From Duganella margarita (GTDB lineage: Bacteria > Pseudomonadota > Gammaproteobacteria > Burkholderiales > Burkholderiaceae_D), in the NCBI RefSeq assembly GCF_009857535.1, contig NZ_WWCS01000023.1, forward strand, positions 1-64,000: a DNA stretch of 64,000 bases, in the 5' to 3' direction. This document shows, piece after piece, positions 8,694 to 19,300 of this stretch. The notes beneath the pieces were generated by a model, which did not search any database, had not been told where the DNA came from, and was given only the letters and a program-made list of their open reading frames with translations. Position 1 is the first letter of the stretch; each line of letters begins with the position of its first letter. A program made the translations under genes and the position numbers.

Positions 8694-8796
8694 GGAGATT
8701 GGCTCAAAATGATCGCAGCGAGGCGCGGCGACGAAGACAGTGCGAACGCACGGCGAGGAGCCGCAACGAAGCTGCGGTCTTTTTGAGCCGATCTCC
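8694..8796. terminator. long imperfect hairpin between convergent genes
   Basis: Arms of 26 nt (8694-8719 and 8771-8796) pair at 23 positions and enclose a 51-nt GC-rich loop with small internal hairpins (TGCG-AA-CGCA and GGC-GAGGA-GCC). It starts 2 nt after the MFS stop and ends in the stop codon of the convergent TonB receptor gene. AAAA and TTTTT tracts lie within the arms. A bidirectional terminator is the simplest role; a dispersed repeat is the alternative. Confidence 0.55.
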
Positions 8797-11507
8797 TAAC
8801 CGCCGAAGTGGTAGTTCAGCTCTACCCAGCCTTGACGGCCGATCGGGCTGTAATTACCGACCGGGTAGTAAGGCCAGCCCGCGCTGTTATCGGCCTTGAC
8901 CTGGTTGAACAGGTTATTCACCGCCACCGACAAGGTGGCGCGTTCATTCAGGCGGTACACCACGCTGGCGTTGACCAGCGTGGTCGGCGTCAGGAAAGCG
9001 TCGCCGGCGGCGTTGGGCACTTTGCCGTAGCGCTGGAAGAACAGGGTGTTCGACCATTTGCCGGCGTTCCAGGTGACGCTGGCATTGAGCTTGTCGCGCC
9101 AGTCGTAGTTGGTCAGGTCGGCCAGATCGTCCTTCAGCGGATCGCCGGCGAACTGGCGCGAATGCTTGTTGAGGGTCTTCGAGTAGTTCACCTTGGTGAG
9201 GAAGCTGCCGTAGTCCCTGGTGCGGAACACGTACTTGCCGGCGACGTCGATGCCATCCACGCTGGTGGAAGCGGCATTGATCGGATTGACCAGGATCTGC
9301 CTGATCTCGCCCGGACGGTTCAACGCATTGTCCGGGAAGCGGATCACGCGCGAAATCGCATCGGCGCACGTCGGCGAGGTCAGGTCGCCGGCGGTGCGGC
9401 AAGCCGCTTCGTCACGCAGCAGCGTATCGTCGCTCAGATTGGTGACCAGATCGCTGATCTTGATGTTCCAGTAGTCGACCGACACATCAAAGTCCGCGCT
9501 CGGCGACCACACAATCCCCAGGCCAGTCGAACGGCCCTTCTCCGAACGCAGATCCTTGCTGCCGCTCTGCACATAGTCGGCGCCCGGCGAGACGTTGGCG
9601 AACTCGCAGTCGGCGACCGCCTGGCCGCTCTTGGCGCAACGGTAGTAGTCGGTGGTGGAGGAGTAGTAGCCTGTGCCGCGCGCCTTGTAGATGTAATTCA
9701 TATCCGGCGCGCGGAAGCTGGTGGCGTAATTACCACGCACCAGCAGCTGCTGGACCGGTCGCCATTCAATGCCGCCGGCGTAGGTGAACTTGCCGTCGTT
9801 GCGGCCAGCGAAGCTGTAACGGTCATAACGGCCGGCCAGCGTGGCATCCACCGTCTTGATCACCGGGATGCTGGCTTCACCGCCCAGCGCATAACGCTTG
9901 CGGGTGCCGGCGGTGACGTCGGAACCGGTGGCGACGTTGAAGTAGCCTTGATTGATGCGCGCATCCGGCACGTTGGAGAAGCCCTGCTTGCCAAATTCCG
10001 CCACCGTCGCCACCTTGACCGGACCGGCCGGCAGGTTGAATAGCTCGCCGTTGGCGGTCAGGCTCACCGTGTTGGTCCACGACTTGTCATCGCTGTTCGA
10101 GGTGCCGGTGATGCTGTCGAATTCCGCCGGCGTCAGACGCTTGGTCAGGCGCGCCGGATCGGGCGCGTAGATCGCCACGCCATCCGCATTCACGCCCAGC
10201 TGCGGGCCGAGGAAGAAGCTGTCGATATTCGCCAGCGCGCGCGGACGATGGTCCTGGCTCTTGTACAGCGACGCCGTGTAACCCGCTTCGTAATTCCAGG
10301 TGGTGCCCGGAATATCGCCCTTGACGCCGAACGACAGGGAGCTGGCCTGATCATCCCAGGTGCGGTTGTAACGCTGCACGCCGCCCATCTCTTCCGGCGA
10401 GATGTAGCGGCTCCAGGCCTCGTAGGCGTTGGTGTTCTGGTTCCAGAAATAGCTGTCGGTCAGCGAACGCGAAGTCCACGACGGGCCGCGCGTATTCTGC
10501 GTGCTGCGGTTCTGGCCGAACAGCGCTTCCGCATACAGCGTGGTAGTCGGCGACAGCTCGTAATTGGCGCTGCCGAAGACATTCTGGCTACTGTTCCTGG
10601 TCTGGGTGGTCCAGTAGGTCGGGCCGACTTTCGGGCTGGCGCAATAGCTGCCGGTCTTGCTGGCATAGCTGGCGGTGCTGCCGCCAAACAGATCGCCGAG
10701 CGACGAGCAGGTGTCGCCCAGGTCCACGTACTTGCCAGTGCTGATATTCTTGCGCGACAGGACAGAGGTCGGCGCCACGCCGGTCTTGGCGGCCATGAAA
10801 TCGCGGTCGGCGCTCCACAGCGGATCGCGTTCCGTCAGCTCCACGCTGAACACCGTATTCAGTTTATCGAAGCTCTTGCCGCCGGTGAGTTGCAGGCGCT
10901 TGTCGCCGGCGCCGCCGCGCGATGTTCCGCCGGCTTTCACATTCACGTCCAGGCCTTCGAACTGTTTTTTCAGGATGATGTTGACCACGCCCGCAATCGC
11001 GTCCGAGCCATAGACAGCGGAAGCGCCGCCGCTCAGGATCTCGATGCGGTCCACCACGCCCGATGGAATATTCGCCAGATTGGTGAAGTTGACCGTGCCG
11101 TCATAGGCGGTCGGGAAGTCGGCCATGCGGCGGCCGTTCAGCAGCACCAGCGTGTGGTTCGGACCGAGGCCGCGCAGGCTGATGGCGTTGGCCGATGGCG
11201 TGGCGGTATTGCCGTAGTCGCCGCCTTGCGTGAAACCGCTATTCTGCGTCTGGTTGCTCAGCGCGTCGAAAACATTGCGGTAGCCCTGCTTCTCGATGTC
11301 GGCGGCGGTGATAACGGTAACGGCCGACGGCCCTTCGGTGCCGGCGCGCGGAATGCGCGAACCGGTGATGACCACTGCCGGCGGCGTGGTGGCCGTCGCT
11401 GATTCCTGCGTCTGCGCCTGCGCCTGCGCCACGGTATGGCCGGCAACGCCGGCAACCAGCGCGATAACGCCAGCCGCCAGCGGCTTCAAGTGACATTTTG
11501 TTTGCAT
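8796..11507 (-). CDS. TonB-dependent outer-membrane receptor
   Basis: A 903-residue receptor for active uptake across the outer membrane. A signal peptide ends near AQAQA. A short TonB-box-like stretch (VVITGSRIPR) precedes the plug domain (GPSAVTVITAADIE; AISLRGLGPNHTLVLLNGRR; VDRIEILSGGASAVYGSDAIAGVVNIILKK is split over the plug end). The C-terminal barrel finishes GWVELNYHFGG. The plug style (TGSRIPR, NGRRM, YGSDAIAGVVN) is that of the large peptide/carbohydrate-type receptors of Proteobacteria rather than siderophore receptors. The neighbouring secreted prolyl oligopeptidase suggests peptides as substrate; this is inference. Confidence 0.9.
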   Translation of the reverse strand: MQTKCHLKPLAAGVIALVAGVAGHTVAQAQAQTQESATATTPPAVVITGSRIPRAGTEGPSAVTVITAADIEKQGYRNVFDALSNQTQNSGFTQGGDYGNTATPSANAISLRGLGPNHTLVLLNGRRMADFPTAYDGTVNFTNLANIPSGVVDRIEILSGGASAVYGSDAIAGVVNIILKKQFEGLDVNVKAGGTSRGGAGDKRLQLTGGKSFDKLNTVFSVELTERDPLWSADRDFMAAKTGVAPTSVLSRKNISTGKYVDLGDTCSSLGDLFGGSTASYASKTGSYCASPKVGPTYWTTQTRNSSQNVFGSANYELSPTTTLYAEALFGQNRSTQNTRGPSWTSRSLTDSYFWNQNTNAYEAWSRYISPEEMGGVQRYNRTWDDQASSLSFGVKGDIPGTTWNYEAGYTASLYKSQDHRPRALANIDSFFLGPQLGVNADGVAIYAPDPARLTKRLTPAEFDSITGTSNSDDKSWTNTVSLTANGELFNLPAGPVKVATVAEFGKQGFSNVPDARINQGYFNVATGSDVTAGTRKRYALGGEASIPVIKTVDATLAGRYDRYSFAGRNDGKFTYAGGIEWRPVQQLLVRGNYATSFRAPDMNYIYKARGTGYYSSTTDYYRCAKSGQAVADCEFANVSPGADYVQSGSKDLRSEKGRSTGLGIVWSPSADFDVSVDYWNIKISDLVTNLSDDTLLRDEAACRTAGDLTSPTCADAISRVIRFPDNALNRPGEIRQILVNPINAASTSVDGIDVAGKYVFRTRDYGSFLTKVNYSKTLNKHSRQFAGDPLKDDLADLTNYDWRDKLNASVTWNAGKWSNTLFFQRYGKVPNAAGDAFLTPTTLVNASVVYRLNERATLSVAVNNLFNQVKADNSAGWPYYPVGNYSPIGRQGWVELNYHFGG

Positions 11508-11624
11508 TGTAAATATTTCAGGACTGAAAAGGTCGCCACCTTATCAAAGCCAGAACTATTACTGAACGAATGTTTTCTTACATGCTTATACGATAATTCG
11601 AATAAAGTTGTTTCATGTTGTTCA

Positions 11625-13709
11625 TTATTTAAGCTGCTCCAGCAAGAAGCTGTAGGTCACCGCCCACCATTGCACCTCCTGCGCGATGGACGCAGCGGCG
11701 GCGTGGCCGCCCTCGGTGTTTTCCCAGTACAGCACGTCGTGTCCCTGTTCCTGCATCCTTGCCGCCATCTTGCGCGCGTGGCCGGGGTGGACCCGGTCGT
11801 CGCTGGTGGAGGTGGTGAACAGCACGCGCGGATAGTGCTGGTCAGGCCGCACATTCTGGTACGGCGAGTATTTGCCGATGTAGGCCCACTGCTCCGGATC
11901 GTCCGGGTCGCCGTATTCGGCGATCCACGAGGCGCCGGCCAGCAGCTTGCTGAAGCGCCGCATGTCCAGCAGCGGCGCGCCGCAGACCACGGCGTTGAAC
12001 AGGTCCGGGCGCTGGGTCAGCGCGGCGCCCACCAGCAGGCCGCCGTTGCTGCGGCCGGAGATGCCCAGATGGCGCGGACTAGTGATCTTGCGGGCGATCA
12101 GATCCTCGGCCACGGCCAGGAAGTCGTCGAAAGCGCGCTGGCGGTTTTGCTTGACCGCTGCCTGGTGCCACGCCGGACCGAATTCGCCACCGCCACGGAT
12201 ATTCGCCAGCACATACACGCCGCCGTGCTTGAGCCACGCATCGCCCATCGGGCCGAGATAGTAAGGCTTCATCGGCAGCTGGAAGCCGCCGTAGGCATTC
12301 AGCACCGTGGGATTGCTGCCGTCCATCCGCGCGCGCTTGTCCATCACCACGAAATACGGCACCTGCGTGCCATCCTTCGACACGGCGTGGAACTGCTGCA
12401 CCGTGTAGGCGTCGCCGTCGAAGAACGCCGGCATCGACTTGAGCATGGTGCGCTGATCGCTGCCGACGCTCGCCAGATAGGTGGTGGTCGGATGCAGGAA
12501 GTCGGTCACCTTCAGGATGTAATCGTCGGAGGCCAGCGCATCGAGCGCGGTTGCGCTCAACTGGCCGAACGCCGGCGCGTCGACTTTGCGCTGACGCCAT
12601 TGACCTTTGACCAGGCGCGCCTCCACCAGCCGGTTGCGCACGTTATCCAGTACGTTCAGCAGCAGCGCGCCACGCGTAACGGTGACGCCGTCCAGCGAAC
12701 TGGCCGGCGTCGGCGCAAACAGCACCGCAAAATTGCGCGCGCCGCGCATGAAACGGCGCAGGTCCGTGGCCAGCAGCGCACCTTCCGGATAATGGACGCC
12801 ATTTACGTCCCAATCGGAATTAAGCTGGATAAGCAACTGGCCGTCCAGCGTATAAGTCTGGGCGTCCTCCGGCACCGGCACCTTGGCCAGCTTGCCGCCT
12901 TCGCACAGGAACAATTCTGTACTGTAGAAGTTAACCGTGCGCGTGATAAATTGATATGCATGACCCGGCGTGAACTTCTTCTCGGCCGACACGCGCATGT
13001 CGTCCGCCTTGCCTTCATACAGCGCGTGCGCGGCACTCAGCGGTGTGCCGCGCTTCCATTCCTTCACAACGCGCGCATAGCCGGAAGCCGTGGTCGATCC
13101 GGGGCCGAAGTCGGTGGCGACCAGCAGCGTGTCGCGGTCTAGCCACGCCACGTCGGTCTTGGCCTCGGGCAGCGTAAAGCCATCGTCGATGAAGCGGCGC
13201 GAGGCCATGTCGAATTCCCGCACCACGTGGGCGTCGCCACCGCCGCGCGACAGCAATACCAGGCAGCGCTCCGACTTCGGCGACACGCAGACGACGTCGT
13301 GCCACACCCATTTCTCATTTTCGTTGGCGGCCAGCTGGTCGAGATCGAGCACGGTTTCCCATGCCGGTTCGGCGCGGCGGTACTGCGCCATCGTCGTCCG
13401 CCGCCAGACGCCGCGCTGATGATTGGCATCCACCCAGAAGTTGTACAGCAAGCCGCCGTGCATGGTCACGTCGGGCAGGCGCGCGCTGGAGTTCAGCATG
13501 GACTGCACACTTTGCCGGATCTCCTTGTATTCGGGGCGCGCCTGCAATTCGCCCAGCGAAGCGGCGTTGCGCGCAGCGACCCATTCCATCGGCCTGGCGC
13601 CGTGGACTTCTTCCAGCCACAGATAGGGATCGCTTTCCTGCGCGCGCGCGTGTCCCAGCAGCGCCAGGCCGATCAGCGCGGCGCTGGCGATTTTTTGATA
13701 CAGATGCAT
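11625..13709 (-). CDS. secreted prolyl oligopeptidase (S9A family)
   Basis: A 694-residue serine peptidase cleaving short peptides after proline. The ATG at 13709 has GGAG about 8 nt upstream and gives a signal peptide ending HARA. The mature N-terminus (DPYLWLEEVHG) is the standard S9A opening. A seven-bladed propeller region follows. The catalytic triad is visible: Ser in GISGRSNGG, Asp in STSDDRVHP, His in EGGHAAA. The upstream permease gene ends 34 nt before it, and the TonB receptor begins about 120 nt after it on the same strand. Confidence 0.92.
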   Translation of the reverse strand: MHLYQKIASAALIGLALLGHARAQESDPYLWLEEVHGARPMEWVAARNAASLGELQARPEYKEIRQSVQSMLNSSARLPDVTMHGGLLYNFWVDANHQRGVWRRTTMAQYRRAEPAWETVLDLDQLAANENEKWVWHDVVCVSPKSERCLVLLSRGGGDAHVVREFDMASRRFIDDGFTLPEAKTDVAWLDRDTLLVATDFGPGSTTASGYARVVKEWKRGTPLSAAHALYEGKADDMRVSAEKKFTPGHAYQFITRTVNFYSTELFLCEGGKLAKVPVPEDAQTYTLDGQLLIQLNSDWDVNGVHYPEGALLATDLRRFMRGARNFAVLFAPTPASSLDGVTVTRGALLLNVLDNVRNRLVEARLVKGQWRQRKVDAPAFGQLSATALDALASDDYILKVTDFLHPTTTYLASVGSDQRTMLKSMPAFFDGDAYTVQQFHAVSKDGTQVPYFVVMDKRARMDGSNPTVLNAYGGFQLPMKPYYLGPMGDAWLKHGGVYVLANIRGGGEFGPAWHQAAVKQNRQRAFDDFLAVAEDLIARKITSPRHLGISGRSNGGLLVGAALTQRPDLFNAVVCGAPLLDMRRFSKLLAGASWIAEYGDPDDPEQWAYIGKYSPYQNVRPDQHYPRVLFTTSTSDDRVHPGHARKMAARMQEQGHDVLYWENTEGGHAAAASIAQEVQWWAVTYSFLLEQLK

Positions 13710-13743
13710 GTGATGTACTCCGGATTGGACAGTCAGAAAAAAA

Positions 13744-16134
13744 TCAGTCGTATACCGCCAGCGACGGCGACATGCGCAGTGCTGCCAGTGTGTGGCGCGC
13801 GGTGGCCAGCAATGCGAGCAGCAGCGCCAGCGCCACGGCGGCGGCCAGCGGCCACACGCCCATCGGCGCACGGTCGGCATAACCGGCCAGATAGCGCTGG
13901 ATCGCCAGCCAGACCAGCGGCAACCCAATGATGGCGCCAGCGGCGACCGGCATGGCAAACTCGCGCACCATCAACAATGCGATGTCCAAGCGCCCCGCGC
14001 CATGCAGCTTGCGCAGCACAATCTCGCGCCGGCGCCGCTGCACGCTGTAGGCCGACAGCACATAGATGCCAAAGCCCGCCAATGCAATGGCGATCGCGCT
14101 GGCGGCGGCCAGGATGCGCATCAGGCGCGCATCGTCGGCGTAGCGTTCTGCCAGAACCGCTTGCTGCGTCTTGATCTCCATGATGTCATTCGGGAAGTGG
14201 CGGCGCCACAGCGGCGCGATGTTGTCGTAGGCGGCTTGCAGGCTGTCGCTGGTACGGATGCTCAGCACCGGCGTCGGCCGCACCAGGTAGACCACCGCGC
14301 GGGAAGGCGCGCGCACGCCCTGGAAGCGCACCTCCGGAGCGATGCCGATGATGCGGTAGTCCACCGTTACCAGTTTACCGACCGCTTCCTGCGGCGTCGC
14401 ATAACCCAGCGCCAGCGCGCCGGCGGCGTTGACCATCACCCGGCCGGACTGCGAATTGTCGACGGCGTCGCGCCGCGGATCGAACGCCTCGCCATGCACT
14501 GCATGCAGCCGGTGCACCTCAAACCATTCCGGGCTGACGTACTTGGCCTCCATTGAGACATCGCGGCCATCCTTGCCACGCAGGCGGTTGGTGATCCTGG
14601 CGCCCTCACGCCCCACCGCTTCCGACATGGCCGCCACGCCTTCAATCCCCGGCAGGCGCCGCAGCTGCTCCACAAAGCCGGCATTGAGCGGCGTGTCCTG
14701 CGCATAGGACGGCAACGTCAACACCAGCAGATGCGCCGGATCGAAACCCGGCGAAGCGTGGCTGGCGAAGTACGTCTGCCAGCTCACCGCCAGCGCCATT
14801 GCGCTCAATGCCATCGCACTGGCGAATTGCGCGATCGTCAGCACGCGCCGGATCCACAGCCCGGCGATGGTTTCCGTATTGCCGCGTCCCGCCAGCGCGG
14901 GCCCCGGCAGCGCGTGATGCGCCAGCCACGCGGGATAGGCGCCGGCGCAGACGCCAATAAACGCGCCGAACCCCAGCGCCGCCGCGCAGGCACGCAGGGT
15001 GAAGATGCCGTCCAGCGGGCGATTGACCAGGTCCGAAAAGACCGGCAGCAGCAGCCATGCCAGAATCAACCCGGCGCCGGCCGCCAGCACCGTGGTCAGC
15101 ACCGCCTCGCTGAGGAATTGCCGCGCCAGCCGCCATGCGCTGGCGCCCAGCAGCTTGCTGATGCCGATCTCGGGCTGGCGCCGCAAGGTGCGCACCGTCG
15201 CCAGGTTGACGTAGTTGATCGTCGCCAGCAGCAGAATCAGCAAACCGCCCGCCGCCAGGCTATACACGCTGCTGCGCTGTCCATACCGTTCCGCGGTGTG
15301 GCCTGCGGCCAGGTCGGCGTCAAAATACGCATCGCGCAGCGGCAGCAGGCGGATGTCGGAAACATTGCCGCCATTGAGCATGCCGGCGGCGACGGAGCGC
15401 ATCTGCTGCGTCAACGGCGAGCGGTCGCTGGCCTGCTGGAGCAGCGCGGTCAGCGCCGCCATCGACGCACCGGGTTTGAGCTTCAGATACAGACCGGCCC
15501 TGGTCCATTGGCTCATGGCCATATCGCGTTCGCGCCATGCGCTGCTGTTGGTTCCCGCCAGGGCCTCATACAACTGGGTACTGTTGGCCGGCGGGTCGGG
15601 CAGCAGCGCGCGCACCTGCAACACGGCGCCGCCGACATCGACCGTTCGTCCCAGCACGGGACCAACGCCGAACAGCTTGCGGGCGCCGCTGACGGTCAAG
15701 GCGATGCCGTCGGCCTGCGTCAGCGCGGCCTGCAGGTCGCCTTCCAGCGCCGCCACGGCAAACATGGACTGAAACGCCGGATCGACCACTTGCAGGTTGA
15801 CCGCGCGCAGTTCGCTGCCAACGCGCAGCGGCACATCGATCTGCTTGGCGATGCTGGCCTGCGCAACCATGCCACTGGCCAGCGCCACATCGCGCAGCGG
15901 CAGGAAGGCAATCGCCTCCCACTCGGGACGCTGGAAAATATTGATGCGCTGTTTGACCAGCACCAGGCGATCATTATCCGGGATGCTGCTGTTGTAGTTG
16001 AGGCAGAACGCCACAAAGCCAAACAATAAAAAACAGGCGGCGAAGCCGATCGCCAGCCCGCCGGTGACGACCAGCGAATACGCGGGGTGTTGCAGCAGCA
16101 GGCGCCAGCCAATCCGGAAATCGCGCAAGATCAT
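13744..16134 (-). CDS. ABC transporter permease, MacB/FtsX type, without adjacent ATPase
   Basis: A 796-residue inner-membrane protein. It has an N-terminal TM helix (LVVTGGLAIGFAACFLLFGF), a large periplasmic MacB-like domain, then three-helix FtsX blocks. The block around LNYVNLATVRTLRRQPEIGISKLLGAS carries the FtsX-permease signature, and a second copy at the C-terminus reads VQRRRREIVLRKLHGA. This is the duplicated two-FtsX-domain form typical of permeases linked to antimicrobial or lipoprotein export. No ATP-binding gene is present nearby, so the partner must be encoded elsewhere. Function is uncertain. Confidence 0.8.
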   Translation of the reverse strand: MILRDFRIGWRLLLQHPAYSLVVTGGLAIGFAACFLLFGFVAFCLNYNSSIPDNDRLVLVKQRINIFQRPEWEAIAFLPLRDVALASGMVAQASIAKQIDVPLRVGSELRAVNLQVVDPAFQSMFAVAALEGDLQAALTQADGIALTVSGARKLFGVGPVLGRTVDVGGAVLQVRALLPDPPANSTQLYEALAGTNSSAWRERDMAMSQWTRAGLYLKLKPGASMAALTALLQQASDRSPLTQQMRSVAAGMLNGGNVSDIRLLPLRDAYFDADLAAGHTAERYGQRSSVYSLAAGGLLILLLATINYVNLATVRTLRRQPEIGISKLLGASAWRLARQFLSEAVLTTVLAAGAGLILAWLLLPVFSDLVNRPLDGIFTLRACAAALGFGAFIGVCAGAYPAWLAHHALPGPALAGRGNTETIAGLWIRRVLTIAQFASAMALSAMALAVSWQTYFASHASPGFDPAHLLVLTLPSYAQDTPLNAGFVEQLRRLPGIEGVAAMSEAVGREGARITNRLRGKDGRDVSMEAKYVSPEWFEVHRLHAVHGEAFDPRRDAVDNSQSGRVMVNAAGALALGYATPQEAVGKLVTVDYRIIGIAPEVRFQGVRAPSRAVVYLVRPTPVLSIRTSDSLQAAYDNIAPLWRRHFPNDIMEIKTQQAVLAERYADDARLMRILAAASAIAIALAGFGIYVLSAYSVQRRRREIVLRKLHGAGRLDIALLMVREFAMPVAAGAIIGLPLVWLAIQRYLAGYADRAPMGVWPLAAAVALALLLALLATARHTLAALRMSPSLAVYD

Positions 16135-16269
16135 TGTGTTTCAACTATTTTTGAGTCCATGCCAGCTTTACTGCAAAAGCCATGCCATGACCTGAAACTG
16201 CGGCGTGACCGCGCTTGGGCGGCGCAACGGCCGTATTCGAACACTAGCACTGTTCAGAAATGAACAGAT

Positions 16270-16296
16270 AAAAAAAAGCGGCCCCGCAGGGCCGCC
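16270..16296 (-). terminator. intrinsic terminator of the indolepyruvate oxidoreductase gene
   Basis: On the minus strand a GCGGCCC / GGGCCGC stem with a short loop is followed directly by eight T residues. It lies 18-44 nt after the oxidoreductase stop codon. The rest of the 179-bp gap (16135-16313) shows no gene; it should hold the promoter of the minus-strand permease gene. Confidence 0.9.
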
Positions 16297-16313
16297 GAAT
16301 GCTGTCCGGAGAC

Positions 16314-19300
16314 TCAGGCAGCGTGTGTTTCCGTCACACCGCCTACCCGATGCAGCTCCACCGTCGCCGGCTTGCCGAAGCTGGACAGCAGCGCGGCCTC
16401 CTTCTGCTTGGCCGCCGCCAGGTGGCGCTCCTTTACATGGCCGTAGCCGCGGATGTCTTCCGGGATGCTGGCGATGGCGACGGCTTGCGCCAGGTTCTCC
16501 GCCGTCAGCTTGGGCAGCAGGCCGGCCACGGTGTCACGGTACTCGCCGATCAGCGCGCGCTCCATCTTGCGTTCCGCCGTGTAGCCGAAGACATCCAGCG
16601 CCGTACCGCGCAGCCCCTTGAACTTGGCCAGCACGCCGAACGCCTTCATCATCCATGGGCCGAATTCCTTCTTGATCAAGTGGCCCTGCGCGTCGTGCTT
16701 CGCCATCAGCGGCGGCGCCAGGTGGAATTTCAGCTTGATGTCGCCCTCGAACATGCCGGCGATTTTCTGCTGGAAGGCGCCGTCGGTGTACAGCCGGGCG
16801 ACTTCATATTCATCCTTGTAGGCCATCAGCTTGTAGTAGTAGCGGGCGACGGCTTCGGCCAGGCGGGTGCTCTTGCCCAGTTTCGCCTCTTCCGCGCGAA
16901 CCTGATCGACAAACGATTTATACTGTTTGGCGTAATTCGCGTCCTGATACGCGGTCAGCAGCTCCACGCGCTTGGCGATGATGTCGTCCAGCGTCTGAAT
17001 GCGTTTGAACTCGATCACCTTGGCCGGCGTGGTCAGCTTGGTCACCGACGCCAGGTCATGCGCGGCGGTGCGTCCCCAGTTAAAGGCAGCCTTGTTGAAG
17101 GCGACCGACACACCGTTCAGTTCAATCGCCTTGATCAGCGAAGCTTCGCTCAGCGGCACAAAGCCCTTCTGGAACGCGTAGCCCAGCATGAACATATTGG
17201 TGGCGATGGAATCGCCCATCAGCGCGGTGGCGATCTGGCCGGCATCGACGAAGTCGACATTATCGTTGCCGCAGGCGCGAATGATTTCACCACGCGACGA
17301 CGCATCCGGGAACTGCCAGTCCGGGTTCTTGACGAAAGCAGCCGTCGAGGAACCGGTCGAATTGATCATGGCGCGCGTGCGGCCTTCGCCCATACGCGAC
17401 AAGGCGTCACGCGATGCGGTGACGATCAGGTCGCAGCCGATCACCAGATCGGCGCTGCCCGTGCCAACGCGGGTCGAATGCAGATCGCTCTGATGATCCG
17501 CCAGGCGCACGTGCGACATCACCGGGCCGCCCTTCTGCGCCAGACCGCTCATGTCCAGCACGATCGCGCCCTTGTTCTCGACGTGGGCCGCCATGGCCAG
17601 GATCTGGCCCACGGTCACCACGCCGGTGCCACCGATGCCCGTGATCAGGATGCCGAACGGCGTCTCGGTCGATGGCAGCGTCGGCATCGGCAGCACGGCT
17701 TGCGGGCCGGCATTGGCACCACCTTCGGTGGCGGCCTTCTTAGGTTTCTTCAGCGCGCCGCCTTCCACCGTCACAAAGCTCGGGCAGAAGCCGGTGGTGC
17801 AGGAGAAGTCCTTGTTGCACGACGATTGATTGATCTGGCGCTTGCGGCCCAGGTCCGTTTCCAGCGGCTCCACCGACAGGCAGTTGGACTGCACCGAGCA
17901 GTCGCCACAGCCTTCGCACACCGCCTCGTTGATGACGGCGCGCTTGGCTGGATCCGGGTATTCGTTGCGTTTCCGGCGGCGGCGCTTCTCGGATGCGCAG
18001 GTCTGGTCATAGATCATGGCCGACACGCCCGGCTTGTCGCGCAGTTCGCGCTGCACGTCCATCAATTCGCTGCGATGGCGCACGGTGACGCCTTCCGCCC
18101 ATTTGTAATCGGCCGGGTATTTTTCCGGCTCGTCGGTGACGACGATAATCGGCGTTACGCCTTCGGCCGCGATCTGGCGCGAGATCATGCCCGGATCGAG
18201 CGGACCATCGAACTGCTGGCCGCCGGTCATGGCCACCGCGTCGTTGAACAGGATCTTGTAGGTGATGTTGACCTTGGCCGCCACCGCCGCGCGGATCGCC
18301 AAAATCCCCGAGTGGAAGTAGGTGCCGTCACCCAGGTTGGTGAACACGTGCTTCTCGTTGGTGAACGGCGCCTGCCCCACCCACGTCACGCCTTCCGCCC
18401 CCATGTGGGTGAAGGTCGAGGTCTCGCGGTCCATCCACAGCACCATGTAGTGACAGCCAATGCCGGCCAGCGCGCGCGAGCCTTCCGGCACCTTGGTCGA
18501 CGAGTTGTGCGGGCAGCCGGAGCAGAAGTACGGCGTGCGGTCGGTTTGCGGATTGGACTTGGTCGGCAGCGTTTTCAGCGCCAGCTCTTTCGCTTCCAGA
18601 TACGCCACGCGTTCCTGCACACGCTTGGCCACCGGATGGCCGGCGCAGTAGTGGGCGATGCGCGACGCGATGGCGCGCGCAATCTGCGCCGGATTCAGTT
18701 CATAGGTGGCCGGCAGCAGCCAGTCGCCGTGGCCGGTCTTGCCCTTGTTGCTCCATTCGCCGGTGTCGTCGAACTTGCCGACCACGCGCGGACGCTCGCC
18801 GTCCGGCAGGTTGTACAGCTCTTCCTTCAGCGCGTATTCAAGGATCTGGCGCTTCTCTTCCACCACCAGGATCTCGTCCAGGCCCTTGGCGAATTCGTGC
18901 ACGCCGTCCGCTTCCAGCGGCCAGGTCATGCCGATCTTGTACAGGCGGATGCCGATATCGGCGGCCGCTTGTTCGTCGATGCCCAGGTCGGCCAGCGCCT
19001 GGCGCGTGTCCAGATACGATTTGCCGGCAGTGATGATGCCAATCTTCGGCTTCGGCGAATCCCAGATGATCTTGTTCAGCTTATTGGCGCGGCAGTACGC
19101 CAGCGCGGCGTACCACTTGTAGCTGTTCATGCGGACTTCCATATCCAGCACGGTGTCCGGCCAGCGAATATTCAGGCCGCCTTCCGGCAGGTCGAAGTCG
19201 GTCGGCAGCTGGATCTGCACGCGGTCCGGATCGAAGTCCACCACGGCGCCGGATTCGATGATGTCGGTCACGCACTTCATCGACACCCACAGGCCCGTGT

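Noticed and set aside
11625..13709. Lasso-peptide isopeptidase beside a TonB receptor
   Set aside because: The sequence has the canonical S9A prolyl oligopeptidase opening and triad, and no lasso precursor, B or C genes are nearby.
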